From: Thermodesulfovibrionales bacterium
GTDB lineage: Bacteria; Nitrospirota; Thermodesulfovibrionia; Thermodesulfovibrionales; UBA1546
NCBI GenBank assembly: GCA_919901705.1
Contig: CAKKPR010000314.1
Coordinates: forward strand, 1-7,256
Length of the DNA: 7,256 bases
Direction of reading: 5' to 3'
In this document: in pieces, positions 1 through 5,703 of the stretch
Numbering within the stretch: the stretch's first letter is position 1
Layout: each line of letters opens with the position of its first letter
Notes under the pieces: model-generated
What the model was told of the DNA's origin: nothing
Databases searched by the model: none
The model's input: only the letters and a program-made list of their open reading frames with translations
Made by a program: the position numbers and the translations under genes

Positions 1-1247
1 TGTGCCTCAAGCCCCTCGATATCTGCAATGGTTTCGACTGCCTTTGCAATCTTCATAAAACCCTGTTTTGTGAATGACAGAAGGCTTGAGCGTTTGATAA
101 AGTCATAGACTCCCAAGGGAGACGAAAATCTCGCAGTGCCTCCTGTTGGAAGTGTGTGATTCGGTCCTGCTGAATAATCTCCTAATGGCTCTGGTGTCCA
201 CTGTCCCAGGAATATCGCTCCTGCATTTTTGATTATTGGCAGGACAGCCGCAGGGTTTTTTGTCATAATCTCAAGATGCTCCGGCGCAATATTATTTGAG
301 AGTTTAACAGCATCTGTAATCTTTTTAGTAATAATAACAGCCCCATAAGCAGCAAGAGATTTTTTTGCGATATTCTTTCTTTTAAGGCCTGCAAGTTGTT
401 CTTCAAGTTCTTCATTGACCTTTTCTGCAAGCCTGCCTGAGTTTGTAATTAATATGGATGATGCAAGTTCATCATGTTCTGCCTGGCTTAACATATCTGA
501 TGCTATGAATGCAGGGTTTGCAGAATCATCTGCAATTATCAGTATTTCGCTTGGGCCTGCAATCATGTCAATGTCTACCTCTCCAAATACCATTCTCTTT
601 GCTGTTGCCACATAGATATTGCCCGGCCCTGCAATCTTGTCAACCTTTTTAATTGTCTCTGTGCCGTAAGCCATTGCTGCTATTGCCTGAGCGCCGCCGA
701 TTTTATAAGCTTCTTTAATGCCGAGCATCTTTATGGCTGCCATTACATACGGGTTTATTTCACCTCGCGGCGAGGGGACGCAGAGTGCAATTTCCTTAAC
801 GCCTGCAACCTGTGCCGGTATGATATTCATCAGGACCGTAGATGGATATGATGCCTTGCCTCCCGGCACATAGACGCCAACCCTTCCAATAGGACGTATA
901 ATCTGTCCCATAAAAGTTCCTGTCCCATCTTTGACTATCCACGATTTTTCTTTCTGCATCTCGTGGAACTTGCGTATTCTCTTTGCAGAGAGTTCGAGTG
1001 CCTTAACACCCTTCCTGTCAGCCTTATTTGCATATCTTGATATCTCAGCAGATTTTAATGCCAGGGTGGCTGCGTTACGGTAGTCGAACTTCTTTGTGTA
1101 TTTCAGAACAGTCCTGTCGCCGTTCTTCCGTACATCAGTAAGGATAGAACTTACTCTTTTTTCTATCTCAGGGTTGTTACCTGAGGCACGTCCTCTTAAA
1201 ACATCAAGGAATATCCTGATATCTTTTGTTGCCCTCAGAATTCTCAT
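1..1247 (-). CDS. hisD: Histidinol dehydrogenase (3' end cut by window edge)
   Basis: This enzyme catalyses the last two steps of histidine synthesis in the cytoplasm, L-histidinol to L-histidine with two NAD+, and needs one zinc. The minus strand is open from ATG at 1247 to base 1, giving 415 complete codons plus two bases; the family is usually about 430 residues, so only some 15 are missing. Known active-site residues are present in order. The zinc ligands Q255 and H258 lie in SQAEHD, the catalytic pair E323-H324 in APEHLEI, and the zinc ligand D357 in LGDYSAGPNHTLPT. The last zinc histidine (EGLEAH) would be residue 416, and the window ends inside its codon (CA-). These numbers sit a constant 3-4 below the enterobacterial ones, arguing against internal frameshifts. 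No Shine-Dalgarno precedes the ATG, unlike most other genes here. An in-frame TTG 36 bases upstream is a weaker start. The rest of a his operon may follow to the left. Confidence 0.97.
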   Translation of the reverse strand, partial: MRILRATKDIRIFLDVLRGRASGNNPEIEKRVSSILTDVRKNGDRTVLKYTKKFDYRNAATLALKSAEISRYANKADRKGVKALELSAKRIRKFHEMQKEKSWIVKDGTGTFMGQIIRPIGRVGVYVPGGKASYPSTVLMNIIPAQVAGVKEIALCVPSPRGEINPYVMAAIKMLGIKEAYKIGGAQAIAAMAYGTETIKKVDKIAGPGNIYVATAKRMVFGEVDIDMIAGPSEILIIADDSANPAFIASDMLSQAEHDELASSILITNSGRLAEKVNEELEEQLAGLKRKNIAKKSLAAYGAVIITKKITDAVKLSNNIAPEHLEIMTKNPAAVLPIIKNAGAIFLGQWTPEPLGDYSAGPNHTLPTGGTARFSSPLGVYDFIKRSSLLSFTKQGFMKIAKAVETIADIEGLEA

Positions 1248-1283
1248 AGGACTAATTTTAGCTTTTAGTGCGTGATTATTCAA
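1248..1283 (-). promoter_or_regulatory. Candidate hisD promoter, possibly giving a leaderless mRNA
   Basis: On the minus strand, TTGAAT (1283-1278) is followed after 17 bases by TAAAAT (1260-1255), a -35/-10 pair matching the sigma70 consensus at 4/6 and 5/6. Only seven bases separate the -10 from the hisD ATG, so transcription would start at or next to the A of the start codon. That agrees with the absence of a ribosome binding site. The region is AT-rich, so a chance match is quite possible. Confidence 0.35.
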
Positions 1284-1334
1284 GATTTTTAAGCAATAAG
1301 GCTAAAGTTTTTTTATTTGATGACGATAAAGACA

Positions 1335-1382
1335 TTGACATTCATTTCCGGTATGAGATAATTATTTTAAGAAGGAACTGCC
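1335..1382 (+). promoter_or_regulatory. Strong sigma70-type promoter and RBS for the GAF/HD-GYP gene
   Basis: A perfect TTGACA (1335-1340) is followed by a 16-base spacer and GATAAT (1357-1362, 5/6 to TATAAT). The expected start of transcription is near 1369. That leaves a leader of only about 13 bases, which consists largely of the Shine-Dalgarno GAAGGA (1371-1376), six bases before the ATG at 1383. Position, spacing and orientation all fit the downstream gene. Confidence 0.65.
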
Positions 1383-2717
1383 ATGACAGATAAAACAGGG
1401 CGCAAAAAAGCTGTAGTAGAAAACATAAAACACCAGATTAGAGTCCTTAATGGAATAATTCTGCTTATTGTTTATGCCCTTTTATTACTGGTAGTAAGGT
1501 TCCTGTATGTATTTCTCGATTATATGTCTACACCGTCTTTAGTAACTATTCTTTCGATTGTAGCCGGGCTTGTAGTTACAGGTATGTATGTGGCTAATGC
1601 CGCCTCAAAAAGCGCTATTAAAACAATAGAAGAATATACCAATAAATTAAACAGCCTTCTAAACACCACAAGGGACATACGTGAGATAGTTTATGGTGAT
1701 GTCCTTCTGGAAAGTATTGTGGAAAGTTCATTAAAAATTACCGGAGCAGATGCGGGTTCAATTCTGCTTGCCGATGGAGACAGGCTTGTATTCAAAGTGG
1801 CAAAAGGCAGAGAGAGCAGTAAAATAGAGGGGCTTTCGATTCCAAAATCCCAGGGCCTTGTTGGATGGGTCGTGGACAACGGCAGCGCTATCAGGATTGA
1901 CAATGTAAAAAGCGACAGCAGGTTTGATTCAGAGATAGATAAGATAACCGGATATGATACAAAGACAGTGCTGTGTGTGCCTCTGAGATTAAGCTCAGGA
2001 ACAATAGGGGCCTTGGAGCTTATTAATAAAGAAAGAGGTGTTTTCAGTTCTGAAGATGAAGATTTAATAACATATTTTGCCGACCAGGCCGCTATAGCCA
2101 TTACCATGACAAAATTCCGCGAGGACCAGAAAAATTTTGAAATCCATCTTACAGATGTCCTGCTCGACGCCATGGACACCCATATTCATGAAAAAAGCGG
2201 CCATTCAAAAAGGGTTGCAAAATACTGCCTTTTAATGGCGCGTGCAATAAATATGTCCGAAGATGAGAAGACGAAATTGTACCACGCCTGCCTGCTTCAT
2301 GATATTGGTTTTCTGAAGATTAAGGTAAAAGATGTAAAATCCAAAGATGAGTATAAGGCACATTCGCAGCTTGCCTATGAGATGCTGCGGCCGATAAACT
2401 TTTATTCTGATATTGGTCCGTTCATTTTGCACCATCACGAGAGGTACGACGGCAATGGATACCCGGCAGGCCTGAAAGGCGAGGCCATTCCACTGGAGGC
2501 GAGGATGATTGCCATTGCAGAGGCCTTTGATGCAATGGTCAGCAGAGATTCATACAAATATGTCGGGAGACTGATAGAAGAGAATAAAACCCCATCTGCC
2601 AGGGGATTCCGCAGTGCAATTGAAGAGCTTAAGAATAATTCCGGCACCCAGTTCGATGCTGAGCTTGTGGATATTTTTGTCAGCAATATTGATGAGAGTT
2701 TCGTGGAAGAGGTGTGA
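1383..2717 (+). CDS. Membrane-anchored GAF and HD-GYP domain protein, putative cyclic-di-GMP phosphodiesterase
   Basis: This 444-residue protein has two hydrophobic helices near its N-terminus (about 22-46 and 53-72) with a short loop between, then a linker with heptad-like character (about 75-100), a GAF sensor domain (about 105-245) and an HD-GYP domain (about 255-435). HD-GYP proteins of this type hydrolyse cyclic-di-GMP with a multi-metal centre. Visible signature elements are H274 in SGHSKRV, H306-D307 in LLHDIG, H327, the HHHE run at 350-353, DGNGYP at 356-361 and FDAM at 382-385. Three things are odd. The usual HDIGK lysine is F310. The stretch between HDIG and the next conserved histidine is roughly eight residues shorter than usual. 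The acidic residue preceding FDAM is E380, where the family normally has Asp. Catalysis is therefore likely but not certain. The gene is alone downstream of its own promoter, divergent from hisD, and the GAF domain suggests control by an unidentified ligand. Confidence 0.9.
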   Translation: MTDKTGRKKAVVENIKHQIRVLNGIILLIVYALLLLVVRFLYVFLDYMSTPSLVTILSIVAGLVVTGMYVANAASKSAIKTIEEYTNKLNSLLNTTRDIREIVYGDVLLESIVESSLKITGADAGSILLADGDRLVFKVAKGRESSKIEGLSIPKSQGLVGWVVDNGSAIRIDNVKSDSRFDSEIDKITGYDTKTVLCVPLRLSSGTIGALELINKERGVFSSEDEDLITYFADQAAIAITMTKFREDQKNFEIHLTDVLLDAMDTHIHEKSGHSKRVAKYCLLMARAINMSEDEKTKLYHACLLHDIGFLKIKVKDVKSKDEYKAHSQLAYEMLRPINFYSDIGPFILHHHERYDGNGYPAGLKGEAIPLEARMIAIAEAFDAMVSRDSYKYVGRLIEENKTPSARGFRSAIEELKNNSGTQFDAELVDIFVSNIDESFVEEV

Positions 2718-2741
2718 TTAAACCCGCTCTGTATGTCCGGT

Positions 2742-2781
2742 AAGATATCTTTTTTCAGTAGCTCTTAAGAGATACTCTCTT
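2742..2781. repeat. Two 10-bp palindromes and a small hairpin upstream of truA
   Basis: The 100-bp gap between the HD-GYP gene and truA holds two perfect palindromes, AAGATATCTT (2742-2751) and CTCTTAAGAG (2762-2771), whose centres are exactly 20 bp apart. An overlapping inverted repeat, AAGAGA-TAC-TCTCTT (2767-2781), could form a six-bp hairpin. No T-tract follows it, so it is not a standard terminator. A short T-run (2750-2755) follows the first palindrome, but that palindrome cannot make a stable stem. I see no convincing promoter for truA. Confidence 0.35.
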
Positions 2782-2817
2782 GACTTAAAACTGCGTTTAA
2801 ATGAAAATCATAAGGTC

Positions 2818-3603
2818 ATGAAAAACATAAGGTTCCTCATTGAATACGATGGCACGAATTACCACGGCTGGCAGGAACAGAATTTAGCCATCAGCCAAAA
2901 GAATATTATTACAATACAGGGCATGCTTCAGGAAAAGCTAAAAGCAATAACCGGTGCAGATGTAAAGGTCATTGGTTCCTCAAGGACTGATGCCGGTGTT
3001 CATGCCTTTGGGCAGGTTGCTTCATTTCTTACAGATTCATATCTTGAAGCAGAAGTATTGCAGAGGGCCTTGAACTCACTGCTTCCTGAAGATATAAGAA
3101 TCCTCAATGCTGAAGAAGTGAATGAGACATTTCATCCGAGATATGATGCCGTCAGCAAGAGCTATTTCTACCTTATATCCAATATGAGTATTTCATCTGC
3201 GTTTCTTTACAGATACGCATGGAGAGTACGGCACAGGCTTGATCTGGATAGTATGAAGGAAGCGGGAAGTCTCCTTTATGGGAGGCATGACTTCTCGGCA
3301 TTCAGGGGCGCGGGTTGCGGTGCAAAAACGACTGAGAGATATATAAGCTTTTTTAATATAGAAAGGCTGGAGAGGATTGATTTTATGACAGCAGGGCTTA
3401 GAGGGGATTTCATAAAGATAAGGATAGAGGCAAATGCATTTTTGAGGTATATGGTAAGAAATATTGTTGGAACGCTCGTTGATATAGGAAGGGGGAAGAT
3501 GGCTGTGCATGCCATATCAGATGCCTTTGAGCTTAAAGACAGGAGAAAGACCGGGCCTACAGCGCCTGCAACCGGGCTATTCCTTGAGGCAATAAAATAC
3601 TGA
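2818..3603 (+). CDS. truA: tRNA pseudouridine(38-40) synthase
   Basis: TruA isomerises uridines 38-40 in the anticodon arm of many tRNAs to pseudouridine, which stabilises the arm and supports frame maintenance. The 261-residue length is typical. Recognisable blocks are the N-terminal IEYDGTNYHGWQ (8-19), the catalytic motif SSRTDAGVHA with the nucleophilic Asp at D58 (D60 in E. coli), FHPRYDAVSKSYFY with its conserved basic and tyrosine residues, the HDFSAFRGAG block, and NAFLRYMVRNIVGTL followed by the C-terminal TGPTAPATGLFL. The start at 2818 matches the normal family N-terminus. Its purine stretch AAGG (2812-2815) is unusually close, two bases from the ATG. A six-codon ATG frame (2801-2821) ends in an ATGA overlap with this start. 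The gene converges on the DksA-like gene, with 23 bp between stops and no visible bidirectional terminator. Confidence 0.97.
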   Translation: MKNIRFLIEYDGTNYHGWQEQNLAISQKNIITIQGMLQEKLKAITGADVKVIGSSRTDAGVHAFGQVASFLTDSYLEAEVLQRALNSLLPEDIRILNAEEVNETFHPRYDAVSKSYFYLISNMSISSAFLYRYAWRVRHRLDLDSMKEAGSLLYGRHDFSAFRGAGCGAKTTERYISFFNIERLERIDFMTAGLRGDFIKIRIEANAFLRYMVRNIVGTLVDIGRGKMAVHAISDAFELKDRRKTGPTAPATGLFLEAIKY

Positions 3604-3626
3604 ACGTCTTTCCCTGAATGATTCTT

Positions 3627-4253
3627 TTACCGCACCTGGTTTTCTATTGCCTCTAATTGTTCTATCCTCTCCTGACAGTCCTTGCAATGTATCGCAGAGG
3701 GCATAACCTTCAATCTTTCCTTGCTTATCTCTTCACCACACGACTCACAGATCCCATAAGTCCCCTCGTCAAGTTTTCTGAGAGACTCATCTATTTTTAC
3801 AAGTGTTTCTCTGTGAGCGCTGAGTTTTCTAAGGCTCACATCTTCAGAGAGATCTACAATAGACCAATCGCCATCATCAAGTGCGGTATCTACAAGCTGT
3901 CTGGTCTCACCCCTGATATATTTTGATATTTCAATCTTTGCCTCTCTGACAAACTGCTCCCTTGTTTGGATCAAAAGCTTTCTAAGCGCTTCTTTTTTCT
4001 CCTCAGGAGATTGTTTTCCCTTTACCGGTCGTAATCGACTCGCAACGAGCTTTCTTGCTTTGACCGGGACGGCTTTTTTTACCTTTGCCTGTTGTAAGCG
4101 GCCCGCAACGGGCTTTCTTTTTTTTGCAGCAGGCCTTGCTATTTTTTTTCTGACGGTTTTTTTCTGTTTTGCCTTTATGGCTTTTCCATGCTGTTTCTTT
4201 GCTTTTTTAACTGTTTTTTTAATTGCCTTTTTTACGCGCTTTTTTGTTGCCAT
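3627..4253 (-). CDS. DksA/TraR-family zinc-finger protein with a lysine-rich H1-like N-terminal tail
   Basis: This 208-residue protein has two parts. Residues 1-80 are a very basic Lys/Ala/Arg/Val-rich tail, like histone-H1-type bacterial tails, and probably disordered. Residues 82-208 look like a DksA/TraR domain: a helical hairpin (about 82-125 and 139-163), then the signature GTYGICESCGEEIS and a C4 zinc finger with C169, C172, C190 and C193. DksA-family proteins bind the RNA polymerase secondary channel and modulate initiation, often with ppGpp. The hairpin tip reads SIVDLS (131-136) where E. coli DksA has DPVDRA, so only one of the two tip aspartates is kept and the alanine is serine; classical DksA activity is uncertain. 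The tail could bind nucleic acid (inference). Its ATG overlaps the preceding small gene's stop (TAATG), so it appears to be translated as the last gene of the rpsB operon. Long A-tracts lie in the tail coding region. I do not give a symbol because orthology to dksA is unclear. Confidence 0.88.
   Translation of the reverse strand: MATKKRVKKAIKKTVKKAKKQHGKAIKAKQKKTVRKKIARPAAKKRKPVAGRLQQAKVKKAVPVKARKLVASRLRPVKGKQSPEEKKEALRKLLIQTREQFVREAKIEISKYIRGETRQLVDTALDDGDWSIVDLSEDVSLRKLSAHRETLVKIDESLRKLDEGTYGICESCGEEISKERLKVMPSAIHCKDCQERIEQLEAIENQVR
4031..4119. repeat. In-frame 26-bp imperfect direct repeat with hairpin core inside the DksA-like tail
   Basis: Two copies, 4031-4056 and 4094-4119, agree at 22 of 26 bases and are 63 bp apart (21 codons). 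In the protein they give RKPVAGRLQ (46-54) and RKLVASRLR (67-75). Each copy centres on a small inverted repeat, CTCG-CAA-CGAG in one and CCCG-CAA-CGGG in the other. One base pair of the stem is changed on both sides (T-A to C-G), so pairing is kept although the encoded residues change. The copies are more GC-rich than the A/T-rich tail around them. Confidence 0.6.
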
Positions 4254-4423
4254 TATTTTGCCTCTCGTAGAGTCGAGTCTCCGACTTCTGTTTTCTCTGC
4301 CTTTTCCCCTTCTTTAAAGACCTCGATAAGGCTTCTTACCGTTATGCCTGCGGCCTGCAAGGCCTTCTGGATATCAGGCAATTTTGCGTCAGTAACCTTT
4401 AGAACGAAATTGCTGTTAGCCAT
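4253..4423 (-). CDS. Small protein of unknown function (56 aa) between frr and the DksA-like gene
   Basis: Reading the minus strand from ATG 4423 gives 56 codons and a TAA at 4255-4253. The start has one of the best Shine-Dalgarno sequences in the window, GGAGGTG (4434-4428), six bases upstream when GGAGG is counted. The frr stop lies one base before its ATG, and its own stop overlaps the DksA-like ATG as TAATG. This fit on both sides is strong evidence for a real coupled gene. The protein begins MANSNFVLKVTD and continues AKLPDIQKALQAAG then ITVRSLIEVF, a pattern suggesting strand-helix-strand, followed by a charged Lys/Glu-rich C-terminus ending STLREAK. There are no cysteines, no signal peptide and no membrane segment. 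The strand-helix-strand outline recalls half of a ferredoxin-like or ACT-type fold, but that is only a guess. I do not recognise the family. Its position suggests a role linked to translation or to the DksA-like regulator. Confidence 0.78.
   Translation of the reverse strand: MANSNFVLKVTDAKLPDIQKALQAAGITVRSLIEVFKEGEKAEKTEVGDSTLREAK
4271..4286. repeat. Inverted repeat in the 3' end of the small gene
   Basis: AGTCG (4271-4275) and CGACT (4282-4286) can pair around a six-base loop within the last codons of the small gene, just upstream of the DksA-like start. The sequence resembles the core of the repeats inside the DksA-like tail in its GAGTCGA string. Confidence 0.35.
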
Positions 4424-4424
4424 A

Positions 4425-4982
4425 CTACACCTCCATTATTTCTTTTTCTTTATGCATCAGTATTTCATCTATCTTCTTGATATAAGCATCCGTCAGTTTC
4501 TGTATTTCATCAAGGGATTTTTTTGTATTATCTTCGCTCAGGTGCTTTTCTTTCTCGAGTTTTTTAATCTCTTCGTTTGTATCTCTTCTTATATTTCTTA
4601 CGGCAATCTTTGAATCCTCGGCATTCTTCTTTGCGACTTTCACAAGCTGTTTCCGCCTCTCCTCTGTAAGCGCCGGGATATTTATCCTTATAACCTTTCC
4701 GTCATTTGAAGGTGTAAGGCCCAAATCTGATTTCATGATTGCCTTTTCTATTTCAGATATTATCTTTTGCTCCCATGGCTGGATTGCAATCTGGCGGCTC
4801 TCCGGGATACTTAATGACGCAAGCTGCTGCAAGGGGGTTGGTGTGCCGTAGTAGTCAACCTTTATTCCGTCAAGGAGCGCAAGGGATGCACGACCCGTCC
4901 TTATAGCGCTGAACTCCTTCTTGAGCGCTTCAACAGCGCTGTCCATTTTCTCAATGGCTTTTCTTTTTAGTTCTTTTTCCAT
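4425..4982 (-). CDS. frr: Ribosome recycling factor
   Basis: RRF works with EF-G to split post-termination ribosomes so the subunits can be reused; it is normally essential. The 185-residue length is exactly the family norm. Diagnostic blocks are M13 and the following helix, AIRTGRASLALLDGIKVDYYG (starting at residue 26), TPLQQLASLSIPE, the IQPWEQKII block, DLGLTPSNDGKVIRINIPALTEERR and the helix VRNIRRDTNEEIKKLEK, which carries the functionally important Arg at R132. The last part of the chain returns to the three-helix bundle of domain I. The start is clear: AGGAGGA (4993-4987) lies about five bases before ATG 4982. The first 32 bases overlap the end of pyrH in another frame, and the stop is one base before the next gene, so the gene should be translationally coupled on both sides. 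Confidence 0.98.
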   Translation of the reverse strand: MEKELKRKAIEKMDSAVEALKKEFSAIRTGRASLALLDGIKVDYYGTPTPLQQLASLSIPESRQIAIQPWEQKIISEIEKAIMKSDLGLTPSNDGKVIRINIPALTEERRKQLVKVAKKNAEDSKIAVRNIRRDTNEEIKKLEKEKHLSEDNTKKSLDEIQKLTDAYIKKIDEILMHKEKEIMEV

Positions 4983-5703
4983 TGTCTCCTCCTACCATGG
5001 TGCCTATCTTTTTGCCCAGGGCAACTTTGCTGATATTATCCTTTCCTTTAAGGTTGAATACCATAATCGGGAGATTGTTGTCCATACATAATGATATTGC
5101 TGTTGAATCCATGACGCTGAGGCCTTTTTTCAGGACATCGATGTAGCTTATGGTGTCGAATTTTTTTGCCCTGGGGTCTTTTACCGGGTCAGAAGAATAT
5201 ACGCCGTCAACCTTTGTTGCCTTCATTATTACATCTGCCCCTATCTCCATGGCCCTGAGGGCCGCGGCAGTATCAGTTGTAAAATAGGGGTTCCCTGTGC
5301 CGGCGGCAAATATTACGATGCGGCCTTTTTCAAGATGCCGCATGGCCTTTCGTCTTATATAAGACTCGGCCAGTTCTCTCATCTCTATGGCTGACTGGAC
5401 CCTTGTAGTGATATTGTTTTTCTCGAGTGCATTCTGAAGCGCTAATGCATTTATGACAGTGGCAAGCATTCCCATATAATCTGCTGATGCGCGTTCCATT
5501 CCCTTTACGCTTGCCTCTACTCCTCTGAATATGTTGCCTCCGCCTATGACTATGGCAAGCTCAGCGCCCAGGTTAACAACCTTTTTAATTTCTTTAGCTA
5601 TAAAATCAACAGTGGCAGAATCTATGCCAAAACCTTTGTCTCCCATCAGCGCTTCGCCGCTGAGCTTTAAGAGTATCCTTTTATATTTCAATGAGGATTT
5701 CAC
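4951..5703 (-). CDS. pyrH: UMP kinase (uridylate kinase)
   Basis: PyrH phosphorylates UMP to UDP with ATP, a committed step of pyrimidine nucleotide supply. Bacterial enzymes are hexamers of the amino acid kinase fold, typically activated by GTP and inhibited by UTP. The sequence shows KRILLKLSGEALMG (8-21, phosphate binding), IVIGGGNIFRG (51-61), RASADYMGMLATVINALALQ (71-90), FAAGTGNPYFTTDTAAALRA (132-151) and KATKVDGVYSSDPVKDP (161-177). The start is GTG at 5703, which overlaps the tsf stop as GTGA. The next in-frame ATG is residue 20, inside the conserved N-terminal block, so GTG is preferred although its Shine-Dalgarno is weak and coupling to tsf is probable. At 250 residues it is about ten longer than usual. 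The added basic tail after GTMVG (GDNGKRTKKKSH) is encoded by the frr ribosome binding site and the start of frr. Confidence 0.98.
   Translation of the reverse strand: MKSSLKYKRILLKLSGEALMGDKGFGIDSATVDFIAKEIKKVVNLGAELAIVIGGGNIFRGVEASVKGMERASADYMGMLATVINALALQNALEKNNITTRVQSAIEMRELAESYIRRKAMRHLEKGRIVIFAAGTGNPYFTTDTAAALRAMEIGADVIMKATKVDGVYSSDPVKDPRAKKFDTISYIDVLKKGLSVMDSTAISLCMDNNLPIMVFNLKGKDNISKVALGKKIGTMVGGDNGKRTKKKSH

Noticed and set aside
415..615. Plus-strand open frame of 66 codons inside hisD
   Set aside because: It is antisense to conserved active-site coding sequence of hisD and has no ribosome binding site.
1691..2179. Minus-strand open frame of 162 codons inside the GAF/HD-GYP gene
   Set aside because: The product is Ser/Leu-rich low-information sequence, antisense to a well supported gene with its own promoter and RBS.
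2780..2810. TTGACT as the -35 of a truA promoter
   Set aside because: No acceptable -10 hexamer lies 16-18 bases downstream, and the best AT-rich stretch (TTTAAA) is too close.
4060..4613. Plus-strand Phe/Leu-rich open frames that look like membrane proteins
   Set aside because: They are antisense images of the lysine-rich DksA-like tail and of frr; poly-A coding sequence reads as Phe on the other strand.
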